Positions 49,446 to 62,499 of a DNA stretch of 64,000 bases are shown one piece after another. The DNA comes from Pseudorasbora parva (Eukaryota > Chordata > Actinopteri > Cypriniformes > Gobionidae). The notes beneath the pieces are model-generated. The model was not told the origin of the DNA. It searched no databases and was given only the letters and a program-made list of their open reading frames with translations. Both the position numbers and the translations under genes were made by a program. Location: NCBI RefSeq assembly GCF_024679245.1, contig NC_090195.1, forward strand, positions 1,124,365-1,188,364, in the 5' to 3' direction. How positions within the stretch are numbered: position 1 is the stretch's first letter; every line of letters begins with the position of its first letter.

Positions 49446-51808
49446 GTAAAAAAAATTGCATATTGTGATAAAGTTCATTATTTTCCATAATGTAATGATA
49501 AAAATTAAACTTTCATATATTTTAGATTCATTGCTCACCAACTGAAATATTTCAGGTCTTTTATTGTTTTAATGCTGATGATTTTGGCACACAGCTCATG
49601 AAAACCCAAAATTCCTATCTCAAGCATATTTCATCCAACCAATAAAAGAAAAGTGTTTTTAATACAAAAAAAGTCAACCTTCAAATAATGATGTTCAGTT
49701 CTGCACTCAACACTTGGTGGGGAATCCTTTAGCAGGAATGACTGCTTCAGTGCGGCGTGGCATGGAGGCGATCAGCCTGTGGCTCTGCTGAGGTGTTCTG
49801 GAGGCCCAGGATGCTTCGATAGCGGCCTTAAGCTCATCCAGAGTGTTGGGTCTCGCGTCTCTCAACTTTCTCTTCACAATATCCCACAGATTCTCTCTGG
49901 GGTTCAGCTCGGGAGAGTTGAGCACAGTAATACCATGGTCAGTAAACCATTTACCAGTGGTTTTGGCACTGTGAGCAGGTGCCAGGTCGTGCTGAAAAAC
50001 CAAATCTTCATCTCCATAAAGCTTTTCAGTAGATGGAATCAATCAACTTTATTTACAATCATGATTGTGTCAGAGCAGCTTCAGTGTTAAACAGGACAAT
50101 ACTGCAGCAGAATTAGATTCGGCTGTACAGTCGTTCTGGAGTAAACAGTGATGTTATCAGCTTATTTTAATTTATCAGAGAGAGACAATGTTGGCAGATC
50201 AGTATTATAGTTCATAGAATTAATTAAAACCAAATTCATTAATTTTATTTGTATATTTAGTTGAATAACTTTGATCATAATGTTAGTGTCCCCAACTGAG
50301 CAAGCCAAGCCAAAGGCGACCAAAGGAACCGAAACTCCATCAGGGCATGATGGAGAAAAATAAACCTTAGAGAAACCAGACTCAGTTCTCCTCTGGCCTA
50401 TTAACACACAGTGGAGGATTATTATTCTGGACACCTTGCAGGTCAGAAATCATATTAGAGCGGAATATTTTTACACGTCGATTACACAAGAGTATGAATA
50501 CATGAAAGATCGCAGTTATTGTGCCGGAGACGGGTTTTGAGCATGTCATGCCGGTGAGGCAAATTCAGAGGACACACCAATTGACACGGCTCAGCAGACA
50601 CTCCAGGATGCGTTGGTCATGTCCAGGCAGGTCCACCATCCGATCCGGACAGGGCCCAGATCCGGGATAAACCTCGGGATAAACAGAGAGACTAACATTA
50701 GTGTAGATGCCAATCTTCTGATGATGTAACGAGTACATCAGGTGTTATTGGAAGTGTTCCCGATTCCAGCTGACCTAGTTAATGCAGCCTAACAATAAGT
50801 CAATTGTTTTGAATATTGAAAGTTAAAAATGTTCTATGTGTATGCCATAGTAAAGAGATGGAAGCATGAAGTGCTCCAAAATCTCCTGATAGCGAGCTGC
50901 ATTGACCCTGCCCTTGATAAAACACAGTGGACTAACACCAGCAGCTGACATGGCACCCCAGACCATCACTGACTGTGGGGACTTGACACTGGACTTCAGG
51001 CATTTGGGCATTTCCTTCTCCCCAGTCTTCCTCCAGACTCTGGCACCTTGATTTCCGAATCAAAAATTTGCTTTCATCCGGAAAAAGTCCTTTGGAGCAC
51101 TGAGCAACAGTCCAGTGCTGCTTCTCTGTAGCCCAAAAGTGTCTTGACCTGGGGAATGCGGCACCTGTAGCCCATTTCCTGCACACGCCTGTGCACGGCG
51201 GCTCTGGATGTTTCTACTCCAGACTCAGTCCACTGCTTCCGCAGGTCCCCCAAGGTCTGGAATCGGTCCTTCTCCACAATCTTCCTCAGGGTCCGCTCAC
51301 CTCTTCTCGTTTTTTGCCACACTTTTCCCTTCCCACAGACTTCCCACTGAGGTGCCTTGATACAGCACTCTGGGAACAGCCTATTCGTTCAGAAATGTCT
51401 TTCTGTGTCTTCCCCTCTCGCTTGAGGGTGTCAATGATGGCCTTCTGGGCAGCAGTCGGGTCGGCAGTCTTACCCATGATTGCGGTTTTGAGTAATGAAC
51501 CAGGCTGGGAGTTTTTAAAAGCCTCAGGAATCTTTTGCAGGTGTTTAGAGTTAATTAGTTGATTCAGATGATTAGGTTAATAGCTCGTTTAGAGAACCGC
51601 TTCATGATATGCTAATTTTTTGAGACAGGAATTTTGGGTTTTCATGAGCTGTGTGCCAAAATCATCAGTATTAAAACAATAAAAGACCTGAAATATTTCA
51701 GTTGGTGTGCAATGAATCTAAAATATATGAAAGTTTAATTTTTATCATTACATTATGGAAAATAATGAACTTTATCACAATATGCTAATTTTTTTAAAAG
51801 GACCTGTA
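49446..51808 (-). mobile_element. Tc1/mariner element with transposase relic
   Basis: Long inverted repeats of about 200 bp (49455-49660 and 51605-51805; for example GACCTGAAATATTTCAGTTG), right terminus AAAAGGACCTGTA. The minus-strand transposase is readable in pieces: MGKTADPTAAQKAIIDTLKR, ISERIGCSQSAVSRHLSGKS, RKIVEKDRFQTLGDLRKQWT, MVWGAMSAAGVSPLCFIKGR, and after the insertion EKLYGDEDLVFQHDLAPAHS and ELNPRENLWDIVKRKL. Frameshifts and the insertion at 50039-50855 inactivate it. Confidence 0.92.
50039..50855. mobile_element. Insertion inside the Tc1 transposase
   Basis: Flanked by AGATGGAA on both sides (50031-50038 and 50856-50863), so 817 bp were inserted with an 8-bp duplication into the codons after HFMLPS. 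Its left 120 bp match the TCAATCAACTTTATTT repeat seen at 239 and 16290. Class uncertain. Confidence 0.75.
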
Positions 51809-51990
51809 TGTATTTCACCCAATCCCCCTCTTACCCAACCCTTACTTGAGGTAGGATGATATAATTTCTCTGCAGAAGTAGGGTGAACTGACTAATATAA
51901 CAGAAAAGGTCTGCCAGGAAATGGCAGAATTCCACAATAGTCCCGTCCTCCATAGTGAGTTTGATCTGCTATGTAACGTAAACACACAGA

Positions 51991-53207
51991 TAGGGTTGGG
52001 AACCGAGTAACCGGTTTTTAAGCAGAACCGATACTGATTTTTGAAAAATACCGGAACCGCGCGAAATTCCTGAGTGTCGGTTCCGAAAACGGTTCTGGTG
52101 CAATGTGTGTGCGAAGCGCTGGGAGCATAGCCGCACAAACACACACACACACACACTGTCTTAGCGCTGCCGCCTCCCTTCCCCTCACGTCACTTTTTTA
52201 AAATCCCCCACAGCGTGAGTCCCGCAAACGTGGCGCCGAGGAGCTTGTTTGTAATCCGAGGACCATGGCTTATTAGTTTCGAAATGGTTTGTGTACAAGC
52301 TGATCGCGTTGAAAATAAAGGCATTTGTCTGGCGTTGTGAGCTTATTTGAAACATTGCCGCGGCTCATTTAAGAAAATGACAGCTCTGAAGAGACGCCGC
52401 TTTAGTTCGAGGTAAGTTGGTGCTAACAATAATAAAGAAAGACGATCAACAGCTTATGTGTTACCACTGAAACGTAGATATATATATATATATTTCCAAA
52501 TGTAAGCCCATCTTATACGGGATGACGCTTCATACTGTCGTCTGCCCCGGCTCTAACCTCGAGTGTTTTAGCCTGTTTACTTTTTGCAAACCTTGTGAGC
52601 GTCCTCGCCCCAAATGTTTTTATTGGTTTATTAAGTACAAACAGGAGAGTTATGAAAAATCGAGTGCGAGGGATATGTTCACTTCACACAAAAAGATTTT
52701 GTAATGAGACGGCTAACTGTAGAAGCGTTTAGTCCACTGTCTATAATAGCCTAATTTAGAGATCACTTTTTTTTTTAACCGACAACTTTGATCGGTTAAC
52801 GTTAATACGGTCAACCATGGGTTAAACGGTCATCAGTTAACATCCCTAAAACAGAGAGAGAAAATATAATAAGACAATTTCAGAGGTGTAAATTTGAACA
52901 TGTTTATTTTAATTTCCATAAATTCCATATGGCTCGATTAATCCTGTATTATATATGTATAGTACAGGACTTTTTTTTTTTACATTGCCAACCTGTAAAT
53001 TCATTTCAGAGCAAGTAATAAACACAAAAAGGATTGTTTAAAGTTGCGTATTGTGCCTTTTTCCTTTACCACTATTTGTTTTATAATTTTAATGGAACCG
53101 GAATCGGAACCGGAATCGTTAGGCGGAATCGGAACCGGAACCGGAATCGGAACCGGAATCGTTAGGCGGAATCGGAACCGGCAAATTTCTCACGATTCCC
53201 AACCCTA
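51991..53207. mobile_element. hAT-type element with 8-bp target duplication
   Basis: Ends TAGGGTTGGGAACCG and CGATTCCCAACCCTA; CACACAGA flanks both sides (51983-51990, 53208-53215). Internal GGAACCGGAATCG subrepeats near the right end. 1,217 bp, no transposase recognised. Confidence 0.9.
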
Positions 53208-53219
53208 CACACAGATCAA

Positions 53220-54515
53220 CCACATTATTAAAGGGGCGGTGAAACACTCAGTTTCAGTCAATCTCATGTCAATCTTGAGTACCTATAGAGTAGTATTGCA
53301 TTCTTCATATCTCCGAAAAGTCTTTAGTTTTATTATATTTATAAAATAAATATGGGCTGTACCGAGTCTTTCCGGAAAAAAAACGAGCTCCTGGAGGCGT
53401 ATCGTGTGGGCGGAGCTAAAGAATGACGAGCGCAAAGCGGAGACGTCCTCAAGCGTGGAGAAGCCCATCGCTATCGATCTCAGCTAATACAGATAATGAT
53501 CCAGAATCAGATCCGGAGGCTGAAATAAACTGAACAGGAGAAGCAGCAGCAGCAGGACGTCCGTCTCTGTGGTATGGACTGTATTTAGTGGCCTGTCAAC
53601 ATTTGTGTGTGTTTACTCGCAGTTTATGAGGACATGATTCGGTTTATGGACTATTGTATGCGACTAAACCTTAGCAGTAGCAAGCTAAACGGTTTAGCAC
53701 GTCAGACTAGTGTAACGTTATACAGAGAACAACAATAGAGTCCGTTAGCGCATTTGAATGACGAAGCACGCGATCGTGTCGTTTACTGATGTTTACTCAC
53801 GCGACGATAGCCGACAGCACAGACATTTGAAGCCGTTTAACTCACCGGCTGCTTCCAAAGCAGGACCGAACCTTTATCGCTGGGACCGCTCCGTCAGAAA
53901 CACACTTCTTTGGTATGATTTGGTAAAGTCCTGACAGCAGTGACCGTGGAGATCCACTTTTAGACGCGACTGAAGCGATGTTGTGAAGCTTCCCGTCATT
54001 TCTGTGTTCAAATTGGTTCAAATGCAGCGCTGCCTTCCCAGAATGCTGTGCTGAAGCGTTGAAGTTGCTCGACGTCACCCATAGGAATAAAGTGGATACA
54101 CTGTGTAACTTTTTTAGTTTATTCTTAGCTAAATCACTTAAATCTTCCAAAAATATATGTGCTCATTAATGTATATTTACTTCTTTCAAGTAATAAAGTA
54201 TTCTGGTAAGTTTATAATATGCCATTGAAAACACATACGGGTGAGGGGTTCGAATGCCTGTCGCCATGTTGCTCCTCCATCTTGAAAGTACAGCAGCCAA
54301 AGAGGGACATACCCGTAAATTCAAGCTTCGCCTTTTGCGTTTTAACACTCGATGGCACCGTGTCGAATGTGAAGAGGGAGATTGCCAAGTTAATCTTGGA
54401 CTAAATCGTTAAAACGAAATTAGAATTGAGAGGAACAGAAACTAATATTCACTGGATGGTCATAAACCTTTACACCGCTAGATGGGGGAAAATATCACAC
54501 AGTGGAGCTTTAAGC
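53220..54515. repeat. Two abutting transposon remnants
   Basis: 53226-54093 is an AAAGGGGCGGTGAAACACTC element related to 6985-7535. From 54092 to 54515 is a reversed, shortened relative of the 34707-35957 element (ACACTGTGTAAC to GTGGAGCTTTAA). Confidence 0.65.
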
Positions 54516-54642
54516 AAACTTTAAGCTGTGCGTACGCACATTCTGGAGACAAAGGGAACTGGCGACACAGATGGTGAAATCGTGAACTGAAGTTAGATTG
54601 TAGAAAATAAATGTGAGAAGAAGGATTATAAGAATTAATTAA

Positions 54643-56825
54643 GCAGTCCCTCCAGTTTTTCGCGATTCCGCGATCGCTGAATAAAATGCAAAATCAGAAA
54701 AATGTCGCTTTTTTTTTGCGATCCTGCATAATTTGACATTTCACCGCAAAATCACAAAAAATATATTTTCAATAACAAAAAATAAAAATAAATATCTACC
54801 TGAACTATCTAATTTATTTAAAGCTTAAACACATTGTTTTCATGAGGATTACAGACGTTGGGGAGCTTGCACAGTGTGTCTTTGTAAAAGCCAAAGTAAA
54901 TCTTTCTCGTCTGCCATCTCGTCTCGCATAGGCCTGAGTGCCAGGACCGGACAGATTGATTACTCTAGATGGATGAATGACCAAATAAAAGTATGATATG
55001 CCCGATAACACTAAAAAAGAGTTAATAAAAGCGCTGTATACCACGAACTCGATTCGCTCCTGACACACGGACTGATGTCAGACTGGCGGAGGATTGCTTG
55101 CCGGCTGTCAGCGCTCGCGAGTAAACAGATCTGTTCTATAGGCTTAATGCCCTTGAACAATCATAATCAAACACACCCATGATTATGTCTAAATGTCCGT
55201 CTTGGCAGTGTCTTGAGTGAATAGGTTTGGGAAGTGTGTCAGTATAGGCTATTGGGTCCGTGTATTACTGTAGGCAGTAATCTTTAAAGCCCCACTTGGC
55301 TACTTTTGCTCTCGGGGTCCCCCTACAGTTTGGAAAAAATAATGTCCTTAACTACTGTCGTAAGCTGTCATCCTACAACAGGGGATGCCATCGCGCGTGC
55401 ATTTGTTGACATGACAACCCTGATAGCCCTGAACTAGTGATGCGCGGGTCGTCTCATAACCCGCGGACCCCGTATGTCTATTTAGTGGTCGCGGGTGCGC
55501 GGCGGGCTGTAAAAATATATACAGTGGTGCGGTGCGGGCCAAATAACTTCATAAAAGCGTCCCACGGGTCGGTGCAGCACTAACAGTTCCCCTGAAAACT
55601 GCAAGAGGAGTTCTTCTGGCGTCGCGTGTGAAATGTCTTCATCCAGGTACAGTCAGTGGCTTATGTTTCAGCATGTCATATGAATATAATTTCATGGGTT
55701 TTATTTTTTTCAAACGCCAAATAATCGCGATGCTCACGTTTACAAGCCAGCGTCATTATAGTAGTCTATTGGTTACCGTTTTACAGAATGTATATGATAC
55801 TTCAGTTCAGTGTTTGAGTGGTAGCTCACCGTAACAAGCAGGACAGCATCGGTCGGGCACGCCTCCTTCAGCTCACGCCGACGAGCAAACGCTGGTCACA
55901 TGTTGATCCTCGTCCTGCCTTTAATCCCATCATTTTTTCATTTCCTCTTATTGCTTTCCTCCAACAAAACCTTCTCTTTCTTATTTGTCTGTGCTGCTTC
56001 GGACATGACTATATTATCCGACGAACAAAGTTGGGCTCGCACGTCCGAATGTAAGGAAGTGTGTGTGTTGGTGGAAGTGACGCATATGCCGTAAAGCAGT
56101 CGAATTTTGTAGTTCTTTTTGTTCTCGGGTTACTACCCGAAACCCGAAGTTTAAAAGTACGATTAAAAACGATACAGACCCCATCAGGCTATGGCAGACG
56201 TGTCATTCAACCTATTGTAAGTCGATGTATCATCACAAGAGTCTTAAAAAATATATTATGAAGGTTGAAAAGTTACCTAGTGCTGCTTTAAAGTGAAAGC
56301 AACCTAGGCTACCTATCAAAGAACAACCACTGAACAAAATAAAATAAATAACTGTAGCCTGACTTAAACGATAAAAAAACGACTTAAAAAAGCATTTTTG
56401 TATTTATTTATCATTGTAGTTATTTGTCCTCATATCATTTGTTTATTAGTTCTTATTTTATTACTGACTGTTTACTTGATTAATTAATTATTTGAGAACT
56501 TTTTATATAGCCTAAGGCAATTGCTTATTGCTGTATTTACTTTTCCCAGATATTTCCCGCCCTAAGCGATCATGTTATTAAAGCTCATAGTTCACCACTG
56601 GCCTTTTTGTGTAAGATACCAAAATAAAGAAGATTTGTGCATTTTGTTTGTTCTATTGTTGTGTATGACTATTGTGCATCTAACATAATACATAATATGG
56701 TAAATGTGGTATCTTAATTATTAAAAAAAAATTTTTTCGCACATTTCTGGAAATTACCTCCACAAAATCAGTCATATTGATCGCAAAAATCACAAAAAAA
56801 TATCGTGAAATCCTGGAGGGACTGA
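54643..56825. mobile_element. TTAA-flanked DNA element
   Basis: Left GCAGTCCCTCCAG, right CTGGAGGGACTGA, flanked by TTAA (54639-54642 and 56826-56829). Contains a further piece with CGCGGGTCGTCTCATAACCC at about 55445. No transposase recognised. Confidence 0.7.
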
Positions 56826-56829
56826 TTAA

Positions 56830-59000
56830 TGATATTTCATTTTCACTCCATTTCATACGTTATATCCACATTGACATGAAGATTCAACCCAACAGTGTTA
56901 TTTGTGCTGATTGTTTTAGGCTTTATGCATCTAGTAAAATCCAAACGTAATTCAAAATGTATTAAAATAATATATCGCTACCGTACAGTCACACCGTCCA
57001 CAACGTGAGCGCAGGAGGAGATGGCGCGACTAGCCTACATGTGATACAGAATAGCATGAAATACCTTTTTATTAGAGAACTGCACAACACAACATATTTT
57101 CCTTAATGTAGGCTACATATATCACAAAGTCTGCAAATACAGTAATGTGTCACAAATATGTTCTGTCTTGTCATCCCCTGTGCTTGTTTGTCTGATTAGG
57201 TTATCATCCCCACCTGTGTCTAACTAGTTCCCTCATCTCCCTTGTGTATTTATGCTCCCCATTCTGTTCTATCCTTCGTCGGTTATTGTTTGTACGTAAG
57301 GTTAATGTTTGTATGTAGTTTGAGTTTGAAGTAAAGTCTGTGTTGACCCCTCATTGCCAGTGTTGCCAGTTCAACCAAACCGTGACATCATGAAGCACAA
57401 TCGCTACTCATCATCAGTAAATATTACAGTGTTCGTTACAAAACCCTCATAAAGAAGCATGTGTTCACTATAACATTTTTGTCTTCAATTTGCCCCCACA
57501 AATGAATTCTGTGATTTTGTCGATGTGTTAACGATCAGTCTATTTGTTAAAAACATAAATCCTCCGGTGACCCGGGTATGTAATGCTTCAGGATGGCACT
57601 CTTGGCACTGTTGGAGGATTACAGCAATGGCAGAATAAGAAGAGAACGAGTTTTCATCTAGGGACATTATCCGCAAAACTGCATGAATTTTATTTGATTT
57701 GAAGTGTTTAAAATTAACCAAATATTTTAATTAGCCTAAAATAACACTTTATTTATGTTTTTATGGGTATTTTGATATATTTATTCTACAACATAAAAAC
57801 GATATTGAATGATATTCAGCAATTTAATGTGTAAAGCACAAATAGCATTCATAGTCCGTATCTAATATTTTTCAATGTCTTTTACTTTTGAAAGTATCAA
57901 ACATGGTGGATGGGAATAGGCAATCAAATTATATGCAGATGAGTTCGTGCATAGTAAAACTAGGCGTTGTAAGTTCCACATATGGTGATTTCGGGGAGGA
58001 CTCAGGGTGGAGAAGCACGTACGCACAATCTGCTGCTGGCTGGGATTTATAAAGGGGTTTTTGCGCAGCTTTTGGCGTACGCATGGTTTTATAAATCTGA
58101 ATTTTTTTGTGAGTACGCAAAATTTACGCACATTTTTATAAATGAGACCCCTGGGCTTTGGAGAGCACGCTCTTTTCCTTGTTTAAGGAATGTTTTCAGA
58201 GACCTGGACACATGGGGCAGCCACCTAGTCCCCTTCACTCCACTTGGAGCATTCACATTGACCCCGATGTCTGTTCCCAGCTCCCTGAGTTCCCTCATAG
58301 ATTTGGGACTAAAATGGTATGTTTTCCAGACCAAGTTTAGCAGGTCATACACCTGCCCTATCATTGGGATTCATATCATTGTACAGCTAGCAACCTCAGC
58401 TCCAATCTGTAGACAGAATAGTGTATAATGTCAGAATATGTTTTAACTTACTTTTGCTATGCCAGTTACAACATCTGTACATATTACAATGATATGCTAT
58501 ACTCTAGCGATACAATCTATGATATGATAATAATCGTAGGCCTAATAATAATAGAAAAAAACAAGCAATAATACAAGACTGACCCTTATAAAAATATTAA
58601 TAATTAACAGTACCAAAAATATATATACAGCTCCTGAAAAAATTAAAAGAGCACTGCAAAAGCGATGTTTCTCTTTTTATACTGTTGATAGGTATGCGTT
58701 TCGGTAATATGAACAATCTTGTTTTATTCTATAACTTCTGACAAGTCAAAGTCAAGTCAAAATAAATAACATTCAGAGCATTTATTTGCACTGCTTTTGA
58801 GATGAAAAATAAGAAGTATGCAGACCTATTGTTATGGTACAGAACTGTGGAGACAAAGATGGTGAGTATATGTTTTTATTGAGCGAAACCAGTAGTGAGC
58901 TGATGATAAGGCAGTGCAGGTGAGCTGAGGTGAGGTCTTGAATGGTGGTCACAGGTGAGAGATGCAGAGAGACTAGGGGAACTTTGATGGAGAGAGACGC
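56830..59000. other. Unassigned repeat-rich region
   Basis: 57131-57385 has a C/T-rich segment ending TGACCCCTCATTGCC that may be an LTR or retroelement tail. 57970-58165 has fold-back sequence around TACGCACATTTTTATAAATG. I see no gene. Confidence 0.4.
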
Positions 59001-59009
59001 TTGAGAATG

Positions 59010-59411
59010 AGGAACGCTAGGCGTCGGAGAACGAGGAACGCTAGGCGTCGGAGAACGAGGAACGCTAGGCGTCGGAGAACGAGGAACGCTAGGCGTCGGA
59101 GAACGAGGAACGCTGGGCGTCGGAGAACGAGGAACGCTAGGCGTCGGAGAACGAGGAACGCTGGGCGTCGGAGAACGAGGAACGCTAGGCGTCGGAGAAC
59201 GAGGAACGCTAGGCGTCGGAGAACGAGGAACGCTAGGCGTCGGAGAACGAGGAACGCTGGGCGTCGGAGAACGAGGAACGCTGGGCGTCGGAGAACGAGG
59301 AACGCTGGGCGTCGGAGAACGAGGAACGCTGGGCGTCGGAGAACGAGGAACGCTGGGCGTCGGAGAACGAGGAACGCTGGGTGCCGGAGAACGAGGAACG
59401 CAGAGACGCTA
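59010..59411. repeat. 24-bp minisatellite, main block
   Basis: About 16 units of GGCGTCGGAGAACGAGGAAC plus GCTA or GCTG. Open on both strands because the 24-bp period preserves frame. Confidence 0.95.
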
Positions 59412-59419
59412 GGCGCTGG

Positions 59420-60837
59420 TAGGGGTGTAAGAAAATATCGATACACGTGAATATCACGATATTATGTTTGGCGATATTGTATCGATTCTCAAAAACGCTG
59501 TATCGATATTTATATATTTATTTATTTACATCCAAGTTTCGTGGCTTTGTGTTCGGTTTAAACCACAGACTGTATAACACCCAACCGCTAGATGGCAGTG
59601 CTATCTCAGAACGCATAACTGACGCGGAGCCGGAGAAGCGCAAGGTGAAAGTGCGTGCATCACTAGTGTTTACATTAGCAAACCCAGCTCTCAAGACGAT
59701 AGAATTATTCCGCTCTTGCAGTATACAGAGCTGAAGTGTGGACTCATGTTGGCTTCAGCTATAAAGAAGCCACTAAGGAAATCGACAAGAGTCATTTTGT
59801 TTGCAAAATAGGCCAAGTTATAATCTAATACTCGGGAAACACATTGAAACAGAGAGCTCGCTTAACATCCTGACGTCACCCGCGCTGCTGAGAAGCGTTT
59901 CGATAGAATGTCCTGCACGCTTTCCTCTCAGTAACAAAATAAACACACTCCAAAACTGACAGCGGTGGCAGGAGAACGAAAGATAATAGCGATGTGGATA
60001 TGGATGCACCAGCTCTGCAGTTCAGTAACGTTACTTGAAATAGCACTTTATACAATAGACTGCTTTATAGAAAACAGCTTTAGGCGCACTGCACTCCCTT
60101 TTTTGGTCAGCGTTTTTTCATTCAAAAATGAGCAGTGCACTTTAATGTTTCTAGGCAACCCCCGAATCACCTGTACTGTCAGTCAAATCAATGTAACGGT
60201 CAACACAACGGAAGGCCCGCCTCTTCATTCATTCGTTTGGACAACAGAACATAAGCGCGATGATGTTGCACGCTTTTCCGCTCAGAGTTGACTTTTTTTT
60301 CAACTTCATGCGCTCGGAGCGCTCCTTCAAAAACGCGAGGCGCCCAGGGCGCATAAGCAGCGCGCATAACGCTCTCTGCCATCCGAAATCCATTCAAAAA
60401 AGGCTTCTCGCTGCAAAAACGCGTTCTGTGTGATCGGGGCTACTGTGTTAAATATAAAACAAACAGTCATTCAGTCATGAAATGGACTGCACTTCATGTT
60501 GTTAAATAGCCACTGCTATACTGTGAACCTTTAAAACATATACACATAAAGAATCCTGCAGTCACTTTACATTTCCCTTAATTTAGATTGCACATTGCAT
60601 ATGATTAGTGATATAAATGATACTGTATTAATTAAATAAAATACTTTGTCTCGTGTTTTAGGCTTATGGTTGTGTTCTTTATTCTTTTAAATTATAAAAA
60701 ACAAAAACACACAAAAAAGAAATATTGCAATATATTGCCTCTCTTACAATATCGCAATATATTGCAATATATCGTATCGTAACCCCTGTATCGTGATACG
60801 TATTGTATCGCCAGATTCTTGGCAATACACAGCCCTA
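59420..60837. mobile_element. hAT-type element inserted in minisatellite
   Basis: Ends TAGGGGTGTAAG and TACACAGCCCTA with exact GGCGCTGG duplications (59412-59419, 60838-60845) made from the minisatellite. Subterminal TATCGATAC-rich repeats. 1,418 bp. Confidence 0.88.
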
Positions 60838-60935
60838 GGCGCTGGACAACGAGGAACGCAGAGAAGCTAGGCGCTGGAGAACGAGGAACGCAGAGACGCT
60901 AGGCGCTGGAGAACGAGGAACGCAGAGACGCTAGT
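60838..60935. repeat. Minisatellite block beyond the hAT insertion
   Basis: Three more units of a longer form (GGCGCTGGAGAACGAGGAAC then GCAGAGACGCTA), about 32 bp each. Confidence 0.9.
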
Positions 60936-62480
60936 AAAGCACTTGTAAAGTACTTGTATGGACTCTACAAACAAACTGGTACCAAAGAGATATTTTTTTG
61001 CCACCTTAGGTGGTACCAAATTCTGCCTTGCCCCATGGACTAATATTCCTACTCGTGAAATATGGACCTCCTCCGGGTATGGTGTGGTACTGGTGCGCTC
61101 ACAGGTTCGCACGACCGCTTTCACATTACCAGTTTTTCATACGAACTGTGCCCTGTTCTGAACTAAACTGCCAGTTATACTACCTTTATTTATATTCTTA
61201 AAATGAGAGAAATCCCTGCATATTTGCCCATTCCATATACCCGTGTTGATTAGAGTATTAAAAACTTAATTCAAACTTAATTTAAGATACATTTACAACA
61301 AATAAAAATCTGTGATTAATCGTAAGTTAACTCATGACAATCATGCAATCATTAATCGCGGTTAAAATCTTTAATTGTTTGACAGCCCTAAAATATTTGC
61401 AACACAAACACCTTGTTTGGGGGAGAGGATCAGATTCCTTAGAAGAGACCACTCAAAAAGGAGAACAGAATTCTCAAACGTTTAAATCTTTCTCATCGTA
61501 CTAGTGACTGCAGTGAAGTTGAGACCAATTTACCAATCGCACTGAGACCTTTAAAAAGACACCAGACATTAAAGGGTTAAAACAAAAGATTTACAAGATA
61601 CATCATCTGTAGTATATCTGCATTCTGTGATTTGAATCCGGGGAAGGGAAAAGGGAGAGAAGGTTTTGGGCAGAGTCCTAGTCTTTCTGAGATCTTCCCA
61701 CCAGATTGGTTAGGTTAGTTTTATTGCAGGGCGTTGGATCTCAGCTTTTGTCTTAGCAGTAAAACCAATCCTTACATGTTTGTGTGTCTGTGTGTGAAAC
61801 CAGGAGCTGATCCCATCATTCATTGGACTTGGCAAAGCCCTCGAGTCAAAGCCAGTGTTCCTGTGTGGTAGTCGGATAGTTGATGTATCTTGCGGCAAAA
61901 AATGCATGACTCCTGCCTGACTCATGCTAAATCTGTACAGACCTGCCAAGCAGTTATGGCTAATCTGACCGGTACTGAACTGAGCCAGGCTCAACTGCGG
62001 GAATATAACGTGTCTAACAAAGGATTTTCATCAAGTTCAGTCTCTCTAGTCTCCAGTTATGATACTGCAAATTCTGCTCCAGAATGTTTTATCCAAGCAC
62101 TTATCCATAAAGTCATGCCAGTACGTTTAATGGCTCTGTTATTACCCTACCGGCACAAGGAAGGGTGCACAGATCCGGCAGCGGTTCAAGAGTTAAAGAT
62201 CGACCCGGGGCTCCTGGGAGATCCTGCTTGAAGCGCTAGAATGGGAGATTTGCTCTGGTCTTACCTGCTACTGCCACAGATATACAGTGTCATCTCATGT
62301 GGGTATAAATACATGGATTTTGTTAACAACTGCCATATATCTTAGGTAATGCCACAGTCTTAAAAATAAAGATGCATGGATCCAAAAGACGGAAGGATTG
62401 GAAGAATCAACAAAGAACTGTTTAAATATAGGTTACAGGTCTGTTCTAATTTAAGAAACAATGCTAAATGCATAGTAATC
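60936..62480. other. Unassigned region
   Basis: Unique-looking sequence with one 113-codon frame (61890-62231) that I do not recognise; no splice structure or homology supports it as a gene. Confidence 0.4.
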
Positions 62481-62499
62481 AATGCAACCATGTAATTGT

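Noticed and set aside
58973..59450. Long frames on both strands (FLVLRRPA and RRRTRNA repeats)
   Set aside because: Products of a 24-bp minisatellite; being open on both strands at once is expected for a period divisible by three.
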